From Curtobacterium sp. ER1/6 (GTDB lineage Bacteria; Actinomycetota; Actinomycetes; Actinomycetales; Microbacteriaceae): a stretch of 64,000 nt of DNA. The translations under genes were made by a program, and so were the position numbers. Location: positions 231,058 through 295,057 of the forward strand of contig NZ_MJAK01000003.1 of NCBI RefSeq assembly GCF_001742745.1, in the 5' to 3' direction. Below the pieces are notes generated by a model. The model had not been told where the DNA came from, did no database searches, and was given only the letters and a program-made list of their open reading frames with translations. Shown here piece by piece: positions 51,751 through 62,319 of the stretch (within the stretch, counting starts at the first letter, position 1; each line of letters starts with the position of its first letter).

Positions 51751-53145
51751 ATGACCGCTCCGGCCGCAACCGCTCCGCTCCGCGACGACCGCCGGGTGGT
51801 CCTCGTGGTCGCGATCCTGGCGTCCTTCGTCGTCGGGCTCGACTCGAGCGTCGTCAACGTCGCCCTGCCGGCGATCAGGGGGGAGCTCGGCGGTGGTCTC
51901 GTCGTGCAGCAGTGGACGGTGGACGCCTACCTGGTCACGCTCGGCTCGTTGATCCTGGTGGCCGGCTCCCTCTCCGACCTGTTCGGCCGCGTCCGGATCA
52001 TCCGGTGGGGCCTCATCGTCTTCGGCGTCGCCTCGGTGGTGTGCGCGATCGCACCGACCGGCGAGGTCCTGGTCGTCGCTCGGGCGTTCCAGGGCGTCGG
52101 TGGAGCGCTGGTGACCCCGAGTGCCCTGGCGCTCATCGTCGCGGCGTTCCGGGGTACGGCGCAGGCGAAGGCGATCGGGTCGTGGACGGCCTGGTCGAGT
52201 GCGGCGTCCATCCTCGGGCCGGTCGTCGGCGGGCTGATCGTCGACGGCATCGGCTGGCGCTGGATCTTCGTGGTGACGGCCGTGCCGATCGCGGTGACGA
52301 TCCCCCTGGTGCGACGGATCTCCGGCGACGTGGTCACCGGTGACCGTCCGCGGGTGGACGTCGTCGGCGCGGTGCTCGCCGTGGTCGGGGTCGGCGGTGT
52401 CGTCCTCGGCCTGATCGAGCAGGAGCGCCTCGGGTGGGGCGCCCCGGTGGTGGTCGCCGCGCTCGTGCTCGGCGCCGCGTCCCTCGTGGCGTTCGTGCCG
52501 TGGGAGCTCCGCGTGACCCGCACCGCCGGCTCGCCCCTGGTGCCGCTCGAGCTGTTCCGGGCGCGCAACTTCACGGTCGGCAACCTGGCGACGCTCTCGA
52601 TCTACGGGGCGCTGGGGATGGTGTTCTTCGTCGTGACCCTGTTCCTGCAGGAGGTCTGGGACTTCCCCGCCTGGGTCGCCGGACTCGCGACGTTGCCGCC
52701 CACGCTGATGCTCCTGGCGCTGTCCACCACGGTCGGTTCGTTCTCCGGCCGGTACGGTCCGCGGTGGTTCATGGCTGCCGGGCCGGCCGTGGCCGCGGTC
52801 GGCGCGCTGCTGATGCTGCTCGCCGGCGACGACCCGGCGGGCTACTGGTGGTCGGTGCTGCCCGGGCTGGTGCTGATCGGTGCGGGGATCGCGACCATGG
52901 TGACGCCGCTGACGAGTGCCGTGCTCGGATCGGTGCCGCAGGCGGAGGCCGGTGCCGGATCCGCCGTGAACAACGCGGTCGCCCGCATCGCCGGGCTGGT
53001 GACGGTGGCCCTGGCGGGCGTCGTCCTCGGCGGCGGAGTGAGCGTCGATGGACTGCACCGCGCGATGGTCGTGATGGCGCTGCTGCTGGCGGCCGGCGCC
53101 GTCGTCAGCGCGGTCGGGATCCGGAATGCACCGCTGCGCTCGTAA
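51751..53145 (+). CDS. DHA2-type MFS multidrug exporter
   Basis: The 464-residue protein has about 14 hydrophobic segments, starts with VVAILASFVVGLDSSVVNVALPAI (motif D1 of the drug:H+ antiporter-2 group) and has motif A LSDLFGRVRIIRWG and motif C-like SAASILGPVVGGLIVD. It exports drugs or metabolites by proton exchange; the substrate is unknown. ATG 51751 follows a weak GAGGATGATGGGCGC leader. Its stop lies directly against the HAIR operator of clpB, and there is no terminator between the two, so read-through into clpB is possible. Confidence 0.88.
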   Translation: MTAPAATAPLRDDRRVVLVVAILASFVVGLDSSVVNVALPAIRGELGGGLVVQQWTVDAYLVTLGSLILVAGSLSDLFGRVRIIRWGLIVFGVASVVCAIAPTGEVLVVARAFQGVGGALVTPSALALIVAAFRGTAQAKAIGSWTAWSSAASILGPVVGGLIVDGIGWRWIFVVTAVPIAVTIPLVRRISGDVVTGDRPRVDVVGAVLAVVGVGGVVLGLIEQERLGWGAPVVVAALVLGAASLVAFVPWELRVTRTAGSPLVPLELFRARNFTVGNLATLSIYGALGMVFFVVTLFLQEVWDFPAWVAGLATLPPTLMLLALSTTVGSFSGRYGPRWFMAAGPAVAAVGALLMLLAGDDPAGYWWSVLPGLVLIGAGIATMVTPLTSAVLGSVPQAEAGAGSAVNNAVARIAGLVTVALAGVVLGGGVSVDGLHRAMVVMALLLAAGAVVSAVGIRNAPLRS

Positions 53146-53166
53146 GTTGAGTGCAGTAGACTCAAG
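53146..53166. promoter_or_regulatory. HAIR operator (HspR binding site) of clpB
   Basis: GTTGAGT-N7-ACTCAAG has a single mismatch to the HspR consensus CTTGAGT-N7-ACTCAAG. It contains TAGACT (53157-53162), a possible -10 identical to that of the dnaK promoter. It lies 33 bases before the clpB ATG. Confidence 0.85.
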
Positions 53167-53198
53167 TACACCACCACCGCACGGAAAGGACGGACCGC

Positions 53199-55367
<2,169 letters not shown>

Positions 55368-55421
55368 GTCGACCCCGGGAGCGTTACGGCGGCGAAACAG
55401 CGCAGGCGGGACGGTGGGCGT

Positions 55422-55544
55422 ATGGAACAACACACCGTCGACACCGTCCCGCTGTTCATCGCCCGCTCCGCGAGCACGGCTGAATTCGTCGTCCGGGTCG
55501 ACGAGCGGCGGGGGACCGTGCACCTCGACTCAGCCGACTCCTAA
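55422..55544 (+). CDS. Possible 40-aa peptide upstream of the two-component genes
   Basis: ATG 55422 opens a 40-codon frame ending at TAA 55542-55544: MEQHTVDTVPLFIARSASTA, then a short beta-like part (FVVRVDERRGTVHLDS). A purine-rich GGGACGGTGGGCG precedes the start at a usable distance. It has no signal or cysteine. It lies between clpB and the response regulator in the same direction. I do not recognise a family and rate it as a plausible small protein. Confidence 0.4.
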   Translation: MEQHTVDTVPLFIARSASTAEFVVRVDERRGTVHLDSADS

Positions 55545-55558
55545 GCACCGCATGTGAA

Positions 55559-56221
55559 ATGTCATGCGTGCGTGTACTCGTGGTGGACGATGAGACCTCC
55601 CTGGCGGACCTCGTCGCGAAGGGGCTCTGCCGCCAGGACATGGCCGTCGACGTCGCCTACCGGGGCGACGAGGCGGACGAGCTCCTCGCGGTGAACGACT
55701 ACGACGTGGTGGTGCTCGACCGTGACCTCCCGGGGCTGCACGGGGACGAGGTCGCCCGTCGGCTCGCCGCCCGCGGCTCGCTCACCCGCATCCTCATGCT
55801 CACCGCCGCGACCGCGCTCGCAGACCGCGTGCACGGACTCGAGCTCGGCGCGGACGACTACCTCGCGAAGCCGTTCGAGTACCCGGAGCTCGTCGCCCGC
55901 GTACGTGCCCTGGGGCGGCGGAGCGTGCCGCCGGTGGCGCCCGTGCTGGAGCGGGACGGTCTCGTGCTCGACTCGAACCGGCGGGTCGCGACGCGGGACG
56001 GCCGCCCGCTCGACCTGACCTCGAAGGAACTCGGGGTGCTCGAGGTGCTGCTCCGCGCGGACGGCCGGATCGTGTCGTCCGAGGAACTGCTCGAGAAGGT
56101 CTGGGACATGAACATCGACCCGTTCACCGCGGCCGTCCGGGTGACGGTGTCGAAGCTCCGCAAGAAGCTCGGGACCCCCGACCCGATCCGGACCGTGCCG
56201 GGGTGCGGGTACGCGCTGTGA
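55559..56221 (+). CDS. OmpR-family response regulator
   Basis: The 220-residue protein has a receiver domain with acidic pocket VVDDE, phospho-acceptor in VVVLDRDLPG (Asp 54), Thr in MLTAAT and Lys in YLAKPFEY. It is followed by a winged-helix DNA-binding domain (DLTSKELGVLEVLLR, SSEELLEKVWD, AAVRVTVSKLRKKL, TVPGCGYAL). It is paired with the histidine kinase by a four-base overlap and probably controls the lipoprotein/efflux genes that follow. The ATG at 55559 has no strong ribosome-binding site; GTG 55568 is an alternative. Confidence 0.93.
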   Translation: MSCVRVLVVDDETSLADLVAKGLCRQDMAVDVAYRGDEADELLAVNDYDVVVLDRDLPGLHGDEVARRLAARGSLTRILMLTAATALADRVHGLELGADDYLAKPFEYPELVARVRALGRRSVPPVAPVLERDGLVLDSNRRVATRDGRPLDLTSKELGVLEVLLRADGRIVSSEELLEKVWDMNIDPFTAAVRVTVSKLRKKLGTPDPIRTVPGCGYAL

Positions 56222-57378
56222 CGCGGCTCTGGAGCATCGGCACCCGGACGGCCGTCGGGTTCGCGGTGTCGTCGATGGTGCTCACTGCGGGCGTCCTGGT
56301 GTTCGTGAACCTCGCGTCGCAGTGGTCGCTGAGCACGGTCGCCGACGAGCCGGCCATCGAGCTGCCGTGGACCGGGATCGCTTCCGTGGCCCCGGATCCG
56401 GACGTCGGGCCGGCCGTCGGGCCGGACGGGCAGCCGGGTGCGACGGTCGCGTTCGTCCGCGTGGTCGCCGCCCAGCAGTGGCAGTGGTCCGCCGTCGGCA
56501 TCGTCGCGGCCGGCGTGCTCGCCGGCGTGCTCGGATGGGTCCTCAGTCGCAGGGTGCTCCGGCCGATCGACCGCATCACGGCCACCACGGACCGCATCTC
56601 GGCGTCGACGCTGCACGAGCGCGTCGCCCTGGACGGACCCGACGACGAGCTCCGACGGCTCTCGGCGACGATCGACGCCCTGCTCGACCGGCTCGAGGCG
56701 GCGTTCGCGAGCCAGCGGCGGTTCGTGGCGCAGGCGGCGCACGAGCTCCGGACCCCGCTCGCGGTCCAGCGGGCCTCCCTGCAGATCGGCCTGCCCGACG
56801 ACGCCTCGCCGGGCGAGGTCGCGTCGGTCCGGAGCGAGCTGCTGGAGCAGAACCGGCGGACGGAGCACCTCGTCGAGTCGCTGCTCGTGCTCGCCGAGGC
56901 CGAGCGCGGCCTGGAGGACCGCGGCGCGCCGGTGGACCTCGACACGATCGTCCGCGACGTCGTCGCCCAGGCCCGGTCCCAGGCCGAGGGCGTCGGGGTG
57001 ACGATCCACACCGAGAGCGCCTCCGCTCCGGTCGGGCTGACCGGCGAGGCGCTCCTGGTGCGGCAGCTCGTCGCCAACCTCGTCGACAACGCCGTCGAGT
57101 ACAACCACGACGGCGGCACGGTGCTCGTCCGGACCGCGCCGTGTGGTGTCACCGTTGAGAACACCGGGCCGCTCGTCCCGCCGTCGGACGTCGCGACGCT
57201 GACCGAGCCGTTCCGACGCGGTGCACAGGCCGGAACGAAGCGGCACAGCGGTCTCGGGCTGTCGATCGTCACCGCCATCGCCGACGCACACGGCTGGGAC
57301 GTGCGCATCGAACCCCGTCCCGGCGGTGGGCTCCGCGTCGCCGTGCTCGTCCGTCCGGCCGTTGTTTCGTCGGTGTAA
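56218..57378 (+). CDS. Sensor histidine kinase
   Basis: The 386-residue kinase has two membrane helices (about residues 10-32 and 92-112: VGIVAAGVLAGVLGWVL) around a short extracytoplasmic loop of about 60 residues. After these come a HAMP-like segment, the phospho-accepting His (near 175, AQAAHELRTPLAV) and the ATP-binding domain with NLVDNAVEYN and HSGLGLSIVTA. The small sensor loop suggests detection near or in the membrane, as for envelope stress or antimicrobial peptides. The GTG overlaps the regulator stop. The sequence around its stop (57360-57381) recurs upstream of the MFS gene (see findings). Confidence 0.92.
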   Translation: MTRLWSIGTRTAVGFAVSSMVLTAGVLVFVNLASQWSLSTVADEPAIELPWTGIASVAPDPDVGPAVGPDGQPGATVAFVRVVAAQQWQWSAVGIVAAGVLAGVLGWVLSRRVLRPIDRITATTDRISASTLHERVALDGPDDELRRLSATIDALLDRLEAAFASQRRFVAQAAHELRTPLAVQRASLQIGLPDDASPGEVASVRSELLEQNRRTEHLVESLLVLAEAERGLEDRGAPVDLDTIVRDVVAQARSQAEGVGVTIHTESASAPVGLTGEALLVRQLVANLVDNAVEYNHDGGTVLVRTAPCGVTVENTGPLVPPSDVATLTEPFRRGAQAGTKRHSGLGLSIVTAIADAHGWDVRIEPRPGGGLRVAVLVRPAVVSSV

Positions 57379-57426
57379 CCGTCCGCCGTACGCTGGTGAA
57401 ACACCGTGTGCGTTGTGCTGGAGCAC

Positions 57427-57933
57427 ATGAACGACACCACACGAACCCCCCGACTGGTCCGCGCCGCCGCCGTCCTCGCCCTCGCGCTCGTCGGGTCGAC
57501 CGCCCTCGCTGCCTGCTCCACGACGCCGACCGCGCCGTCGACCGAGCACGCCGCGGCATCGGTCGGCGCGGAGTGGGGCGACTGCATGCGCACCGCGGGC
57601 TTCCAGGTCGAGGACCCGTCGGACGACCAGGTCCGGAGCGGCGCGGTCACCTCGCCGGCCGACGTCGACGCGGAGCGCTTCACCGAGGCATCCGGCAAGT
57701 GCGCATCGGACCTCGGCATCACGGGTGCCGACTCGGCGCAGAAGGACAAGTGGAAGCGCCAGTACGCCGCGGTCGACTCCTGCGTCCGTGAGCAGTACCC
57801 GGATGCGCCGGAGCAGGAACCGGGCCTCATCGACTACAGCGACTACCCGCGCGCACAGGAGCCGGAGTTCGAGGAGACGCTCTCGTCCTGCCTGAGCGAG
57901 CACGCCCCGGACACCCAGCAGCTGGGCCGGTGA
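57427..57933 (+). CDS. Cysteine-patterned lipoprotein 1
   Basis: The 168-residue protein has a lipoprotein signal (AAAVLALALVGSTALAAC) and a small mature domain with four cysteines: GDCMRTAGF, GKCASDLG, DSCVREQYP and SSCLSEH. They form two C...C units, each about 40 residues apart. It is paralogous to the following lipoprotein. I do not recognise a named family. Its place directly after a two-component pair and before a MacB-like exporter suggests a periplasmic-side accessory, such as a ligand-binding or sensor partner. ATG 57427 has no strong ribosome-binding site. Confidence 0.75.
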   Translation: MNDTTRTPRLVRAAAVLALALVGSTALAACSTTPTAPSTEHAAASVGAEWGDCMRTAGFQVEDPSDDQVRSGAVTSPADVDAERFTEASGKCASDLGITGADSAQKDKWKRQYAAVDSCVREQYPDAPEQEPGLIDYSDYPRAQEPEFEETLSSCLSEHAPDTQQLGR

Positions 57934-57993
57934 TCGTCGGCACCTGACCACCGGCACCTGACCACCAGCACGACGAGCATCGGAGACACCACC

Positions 57994-58473
57994 ATGACCA
58001 CCATCGCCACCCGCACCGGGATCGCCGCGGCGTTCCTCGTCCTCGCCGGCGTCCTCGCCGGCTGTTCCGCAGCCGGACCGGACCCTGCATCGTCATCGTC
58101 CGGACCGTCGCGGTCGAGCGTCGCTCACGCCGTCGCGTCCTGCATGCGGGACGCGGGCTACGACGTGACCGACGACGACTACCAGCGCTTCCCGACCGAC
58201 GGGGACATCTCCGATCGGCAGGAGGTGCTGGAGAAGTGCACGAAGGAGCACGATCCCGAGACCGCGCGTCAGGCCGAGGCGGCCCAGAACGATCCGGAGT
58301 TCCTGGCGATCCATACGAAGGTCGGGAAGTGCATGCGGAAGGCGGGTTACGCGGACTACCCGGACGATTCCCGCGACGCCGACGCGTACTCCCCGCCCGA
58401 GGGTGACCCGGAGTTCGGGGAGGTACTTCGGAAGTGCTACGAAGGGGCCGGCGCGAGCGTGGTGACGCAGTGA
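57994..58473 (+). CDS. Cysteine-patterned lipoprotein 2
   Basis: The 159-residue protein has a lipoprotein signal (GIAAAFLVLAGVLAGC) and the same layout as its neighbour: ASCMRDAGYDV, EKCTKEHD, GKCMRKAGYADYPDD, RKCYEG. The CMRxAGY motif occurs twice, one in each half, so the mature domain is an internal duplication with two probable disulfides. The stop overlaps the start of the adaptor gene (GTGA), so it belongs to the exporter operon. Confidence 0.78.
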   Translation: MTTIATRTGIAAAFLVLAGVLAGCSAAGPDPASSSSGPSRSSVAHAVASCMRDAGYDVTDDDYQRFPTDGDISDRQEVLEKCTKEHDPETARQAEAAQNDPEFLAIHTKVGKCMRKAGYADYPDDSRDADAYSPPEGDPEFGEVLRKCYEGAGASVVTQ

Positions 58474-59516
58474 GCAGCACCACGACGAAGCGCACGGCCG
58501 TCGTCTCGGCGTGCCTGGTCGCCGTGCTGGCTGCTGGCCTCGGCACGTGGGCCGTCGTCGGCGGTGCGCCGCAGGAGTCCTCGGCCGCCCAGGGCCGGAC
58601 GCACCACGCCACGGCCCCCGTGACGAAGGGGAACCTCACCGACTCGAAGGTGTTCGCCGGCACCCTCGGGTACGGCGCTCCGACCGGGGTGCCCGGCGCG
58701 GCATCCGGCACCGTGACCTGGTTGCCGGAACCCGGGCAGGTCGTCGAGCAGGACCAGCCGCTCTACGCGGTCGACGAACGCCCGGTCCGGGCGATGTACG
58801 GCACGACGCCGCTCTGGCGGACGCTCGAGTACGGCGACAAGGGTGCCGACGTCCGGCAGCTCAACGAGGACCTCGCCGCGCTCGGGTACGACGTCTCCGT
58901 CGACGAGGTCTTCGGGAAGCGCACGCTCGCCGCCGTGAAGCGGTGGCAGAAGGACCGAGGCCTGGAGCGCACGGGGACGATCACGGCGAACGACGTCGTG
59001 TTCGTCGACGGGGCCGTGCGGGTCGACTCGGTGGTCGCGAAGCTCGGGCAGCCGGCCGCGGGCGACGTCCTCGAGGTGACCAGCACCAAGCGGGTCGTGA
59101 ACGCCTCGGTGTCGCAGACCGACGCGGAGCGCCTGCCCGTCGGGGCGAAGGTGCGCGTCCGGATCAACGGCGGCGGTGACGCCGTCGCCGGCGAGGTCGT
59201 CGACGTGGAGACGGGCGAAGCGGACGGCGGTGGGAAGACCGTGGTCACCACGATCGCGTTCGACGCCGGTGACCGGCAGCTGCCGGCCGCGGCGTCCGTG
59301 CAGGTCGAGGCGCCCGGCCAGACCGTGACGGACGTGCTGTCCGTGCCGGTGCAGGCACTCGCCGCCGGCGGTCGCGCCGGCGAGTACAGCGTCGAGGTCG
59401 TCCGACGCGACGGCACCACGAAGCGCGTCCGCGTCGAGGTCGGACTCGTCGCCGACGGACGCGCTGCGGTCACCGGTGCCGTGCACGAGGGCGACGAGGT
59501 CGTGGTGCCCTCGTGA
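58470..59516 (+). CDS. Membrane-fusion-like adaptor with peptidoglycan-binding domain
   Basis: The 348-residue protein has an uncleaved-looking N-terminal helix ([20 protein letters not shown]). A lipoyl/barrel-sandwich half ([22 protein letters not shown]) is split by a peptidoglycan-binding type 1 domain ([38 protein letters not shown]), and a beta domain ([21 protein letters not shown]) follows. This is the Gram-positive adaptor of MacAB-like exporters, tying the transporter to the wall. GTG 58470 overlaps the lipoprotein stop, and its stop overlaps the ATPase GTG. Confidence 0.9.
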   Translation: MSSTTTKRTAVVSACLVAVLAAGLGTWAVVGGAPQESSAAQGRTHHATAPVTKGNLTDSKVFAGTLGYGAPTGVPGAASGTVTWLPEPGQVVEQDQPLYAVDERPVRAMYGTTPLWRTLEYGDKGADVRQLNEDLAALGYDVSVDEVFGKRTLAAVKRWQKDRGLERTGTITANDVVFVDGAVRVDSVVAKLGQPAAGDVLEVTSTKRVVNASVSQTDAERLPVGAKVRVRINGGGDAVAGEVVDVETGEADGGGKTVVTTIAFDAGDRQLPAAASVQVEAPGQTVTDVLSVPVQALAAGGRAGEYSVEVVRRDGTTKRVRVEVGLVADGRAAVTGAVHEGDEVVVPS

Positions 59517-60289
59517 GCGTCACGCCCCTCGCCGAGGGAACAGCCGCCGGGCCGACCGCCGGGCCGAGCGCCGCGGAGACGGTGGTCCACCTCCGCGACG
59601 TCGTGAAGACCTACGGCGACGTCCAGGCACTCCGCGGCGTCTCGCTGGACGTCACCGCGGGGGAGCTCGTGGCGGTCGTCGGCCCCTCGGGTTCGGGCAA
59701 GTCCACGATGCTCAACACGGTGGGCACGCTCGACCGACCGACGTCCGGCACCGTGCGGATCGCCGGGCACGACGTCGGGTCGATGCGCGACGACGACCTC
59801 TCGCGGCTCCGCGCCGAGCACATCGGGTTCGTCTTCCAGCACTTCCACCTGCAGGCGGGCGCGACGGCGGCGGAGAACGTCGCCGACGGGCTCCTCTACG
59901 CCGGGGTCCCGCGGCGCGCCCGCCTGGAGCGTGCGGAGGACGCCCTCGGACGGGTCGGCCTCGGCCACCGTGTCGGTCACCGCCCGACCGAGCTGTCCGG
60001 CGGCGAGAAGCAGCGCGTCGCGATCGCCCGCGCAGTCGTCGGCGACCCCACGATCCTGCTGGCCGACGAACCCACCGGGGCGCTGGACAGCGCGAGCGGG
60101 CAGCGGATCCTGGCACTGCTCCGCGAGCTGAACGACGGCGGGACGACGGTGCTCGTCATCACGCACGACCTCGCCCTGGCCGCCTCGCTGCCGCGGCAGG
60201 TGCGCATGCGGGACGGTGCCGTCGAGGAGGACTCCAGCACGTCGGACGCCGGGGCGCTCGCCGACGCGATCGCCGGGGTCGCCCGGTGA
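59513..60289 (+). CDS. ABC transporter ATP-binding protein (LolD/MacB type)
   Basis: The 258-residue ATPase has Walker [10 protein letters not shown], the Q-loop [10 protein letters not shown], signature LSGGEKQR, Walker [13 protein letters not shown] and the H-loop ITHDLAL. The LDxxxG spacing and the [11 protein letters not shown] region place it with LolD/MacB/FtsE exporters. It energises the FtsX-like permease encoded next. GTG start overlapping the adaptor stop (GTGA). Confidence 0.94.
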   Translation: MSVTPLAEGTAAGPTAGPSAAETVVHLRDVVKTYGDVQALRGVSLDVTAGELVAVVGPSGSGKSTMLNTVGTLDRPTSGTVRIAGHDVGSMRDDDLSRLRAEHIGFVFQHFHLQAGATAAENVADGLLYAGVPRRARLERAEDALGRVGLGHRVGHRPTELSGGEKQRVAIARAVVGDPTILLADEPTGALDSASGQRILALLRELNDGGTTVLVITHDLALAASLPRQVRMRDGAVEEDSSTSDAGALADAIAGVAR

Positions 60290-61530
60290 GCGCGCACACG
60301 ACGAGCCCGCGCACGACGAGCGCGCACACGGTGCGCCCGCCGGGGTCGCGGACACGGACGGTCGGTCCGGGTGACCTCCTCCGGCTCGGGGTCTTCGGCC
60401 TCCGGACGCGACCGGGCCGGGTCGTGCTGTCGGCGCTCGGCATCGCCATCGGCATCGCCGCGATGATCGCCGTCGTCGGCATCTCATCGTCGAGCAAGGC
60501 GGCGCTCGACCGGGTGCTCGACGCGCTCGGGACGAACGTCCTGACCGTGACGAAGGCGCAGGGGTTCGGGGAGGTCGCGCCCCTGCCGACCACAGCCGTG
60601 GAGTCCGTGCTCCGCCAGCCCGACGTGCAGGCCGCCGCGGGGGTCGGCGAGGCGAAGGACGGCCGGGTCTACCGCAGCCCGTTCGTGCCGGCGGCGGAGA
60701 CGAAGGGGGTCGGTGTGATGACGACGTGGGGCGACGTCCCCGCGGTGCTCGGCGGGTCGCTCGCGGCCGGCCGCTGGGTCGACCCGTCGTCGGACGCTCC
60801 GGCACAGGCCGTGCTCGGTGCGGTGGCGGCCGAGAGCCTCGGGATCGACCGGCTCCGCCCGGACACCGCGGTGTGGATCGGCGGGCAGCGGGTGCAGGTC
60901 GTCGGGATCCTCGCGCCGATGCAGCTCGCGGAGGACCTGGACAACCAGGTCTTCGTCCCGCAGGGGTTCGCGGCGTCCCTCGGCTTCGACGGGCACCCGA
61001 CGGCGGTGTACACGCGGGTCGATCCGGAGCGCGTGGCGGCGGCGCGCGACGTCCTCGCGAACGCGGTCCGGCCCGATCGGCCGCAGGAGGTCGGCGTGAC
61101 CCGTCCGTCCGACGCCCTCGCGGCGAAGAACGCGACGGACGACTCCTTCACGGGCCTCCTCGTCGGCATCGGCGGGGTCGCCCTGCTGGTCGGGGGCATC
61201 GGCGTGGCGAACACGATGGTGATCACCGTCCTCGAACGCCGGGCCGAGGTCGGCGTGCGCCGCGCGCTCGGTGCCCGTCGACGGAACATCCGCGACCAGT
61301 TCCTGGTGGAGTCGCTGCTGCTGTCGTTCCTCGGCGGCGTGGCCGGCGTCGTCATCGGACTCGCGGTGACGATCACCTTCGCGGTCGGCCAGGGCTGGCC
61401 GGTGGCGATCCCGCTCTGGGCGGTCGCCGGTGGCCTCGCGGCGACCGTGGTGATCGGCGGCGTCTCCGGGCTCTACCCCGCTGCGCGCGCTGCGCGCATC
61501 CCGCCCACGTCGGCACTGGCGGCCGTCTGA
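60286..61530 (+). CDS. FtsX-like/MacB-type ABC permease
   Basis: The 414-residue permease has one N-terminal helix ([19 protein letters not shown]), a large extracytoplasmic domain (about residues 85-285, with [11 protein letters not shown]) and three C-terminal helices with [24 protein letters not shown], the MacB coupling region. MacB transporters expel peptides, toxins or lipoproteins. With the adaptor, the two lipoproteins and the kinase it forms a probable envelope-stress or peptide-resistance exporter. The N-terminus repeats TTSxRTTSAHT. The GTG overlaps the ATPase stop. Confidence 0.93.
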   Translation: MSAHTTSPRTTSAHTVRPPGSRTRTVGPGDLLRLGVFGLRTRPGRVVLSALGIAIGIAAMIAVVGISSSSKAALDRVLDALGTNVLTVTKAQGFGEVAPLPTTAVESVLRQPDVQAAAGVGEAKDGRVYRSPFVPAAETKGVGVMTTWGDVPAVLGGSLAAGRWVDPSSDAPAQAVLGAVAAESLGIDRLRPDTAVWIGGQRVQVVGILAPMQLAEDLDNQVFVPQGFAASLGFDGHPTAVYTRVDPERVAAARDVLANAVRPDRPQEVGVTRPSDALAAKNATDDSFTGLLVGIGGVALLVGGIGVANTMVITVLERRAEVGVRRALGARRRNIRDQFLVESLLLSFLGGVAGVVIGLAVTITFAVGQGWPVAIPLWAVAGGLAATVVIGGVSGLYPAARAARIPPTSALAAV

Positions 61531-61563
61531 GCGGCGGCGTGTGATCAGCGCAGCGCACCGGAC

Positions 61564-61606
61564 GGGAGGCCCGGTGCCGGTTCCTGGAACCGGCACCGGG
61601 CCTCCC
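61564..61606. terminator. 21-bp hairpin (GGGAGGCCCGG hairpin family)
   Basis: Arms 61564-61584 and 61586-61606 are exact complements around one unpaired base. It lies 33 bases after the permease stop and shares GACGGGAGGCCCG with the hairpins at 22162 and 39584. Confidence 0.8.
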
Positions 61607-61623
61607 GGCCTAGCGTCCAGGGC

Positions 61624-62178
61624 ATGCCTGAGCTGCCGATCATCCGCCGCCTGACCGACTCCATCGAGCACGCGAGCGTGCTCGACAAGGCCGTCGACCT
61701 CGACACGCGCGTCGTCCGTGCCGTCGCGAAGCCGAAGGCCCTGCGGCAGCTGCTGCACGGCGTGCCGTTCGGTCACCCCCTGCACCCGCTGATGGTGCAG
61801 GTGCCGCTGGGTGCCTGGATCTCGGCGGCCGTCCTCGACACGATCGGCGGGAAGGGCAACGCGCGGGCCGCGCAGACGCTGACCGGGGTCGGGATCGCCT
61901 CGGCCGGCAGCGCCTCGATCGCCGGCTACGTCGACTGGGCGGAACTCTCCCTCGAGCAGCGTCGGACCGGGTGGGTGCACCAGGCCGTGAACTGGGTCGG
62001 CATCACGTTCTTCGGCCTGTCGTGGTGGCAGCGCCGGAAGGGCAACACCGCCGCGGGCAAGGCGCTCGGCTTCGTCGGGCTGACCGTCGTCGGCGTCGGC
62101 GGCTACCTCGGCGGCCACCTGTCGTACCGCCAGCGCGCCGGCGTCGGGTCGAGCGACCGCGTGCCGTTCGACGCCTGA
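61624..62178 (+). CDS. DUF2231 family membrane protein
   Basis: The 184-residue protein has a soluble N-terminus and four hydrophobic segments (LMVQVPLGAWISAAVLDTI; LTGVGIASAGSASIAGYVDW; QAVNWVGITFFGLSW; FVGLTVVGVGGYLGGHL). The HPLHPLMVQVPLGAW block with paired histidines is the DUF2231 hallmark; the histidines may bind heme or a metal, as proposed for such small redox-like membrane proteins. Function is unproven. ATG 61624 lies 18 bases after the hairpin, with a weak ribosome-binding site. Confidence 0.85.
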   Translation: MPELPIIRRLTDSIEHASVLDKAVDLDTRVVRAVAKPKALRQLLHGVPFGHPLHPLMVQVPLGAWISAAVLDTIGGKGNARAAQTLTGVGIASAGSASIAGYVDWAELSLEQRRTGWVHQAVNWVGITFFGLSWWQRRKGNTAAGKALGFVGLTVVGVGGYLGGHLSYRQRAGVGSSDRVPFDA

Positions 62179-62192
62179 CCCCGGACTCCTGG

Positions 62193-62222
62193 ACGCCCGA
62201 TCCGCTGCTGCGGATCGGGCGT
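62193..62222. terminator. 12-bp hairpin after the DUF2231 gene
   Basis: ACGCCCGATCCG (62193-62204) pairs exactly with 62211-62222 across a six-base loop, 14 bases after the stop. Confidence 0.8.
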
Positions 62223-62226
62223 TCGC

Positions 62227-62274
62227 TGCGTTCGTGTTGGTTCACCTGCGCAACAGTTGCGTTCGTGTTGCTTC
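62227..62274. promoter_or_regulatory. Direct-repeat operator of the DeoR regulator
   Basis: TGCGTTCGTGTTGGTTC (62227-62243) and TGCGTTCGTGTTGCTTC (62258-62274) differ at one base and start 31 bases apart, about three helical turns. They lie 46-93 bases before the regulator ATG, as expected for cooperative binding by a DeoR-family repressor. Confidence 0.75.
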
Positions 62275-62319
62275 TGGACGTACAGTTCCTGAAACCAACG
62301 GGAACGAAGGAGTTCGGGC

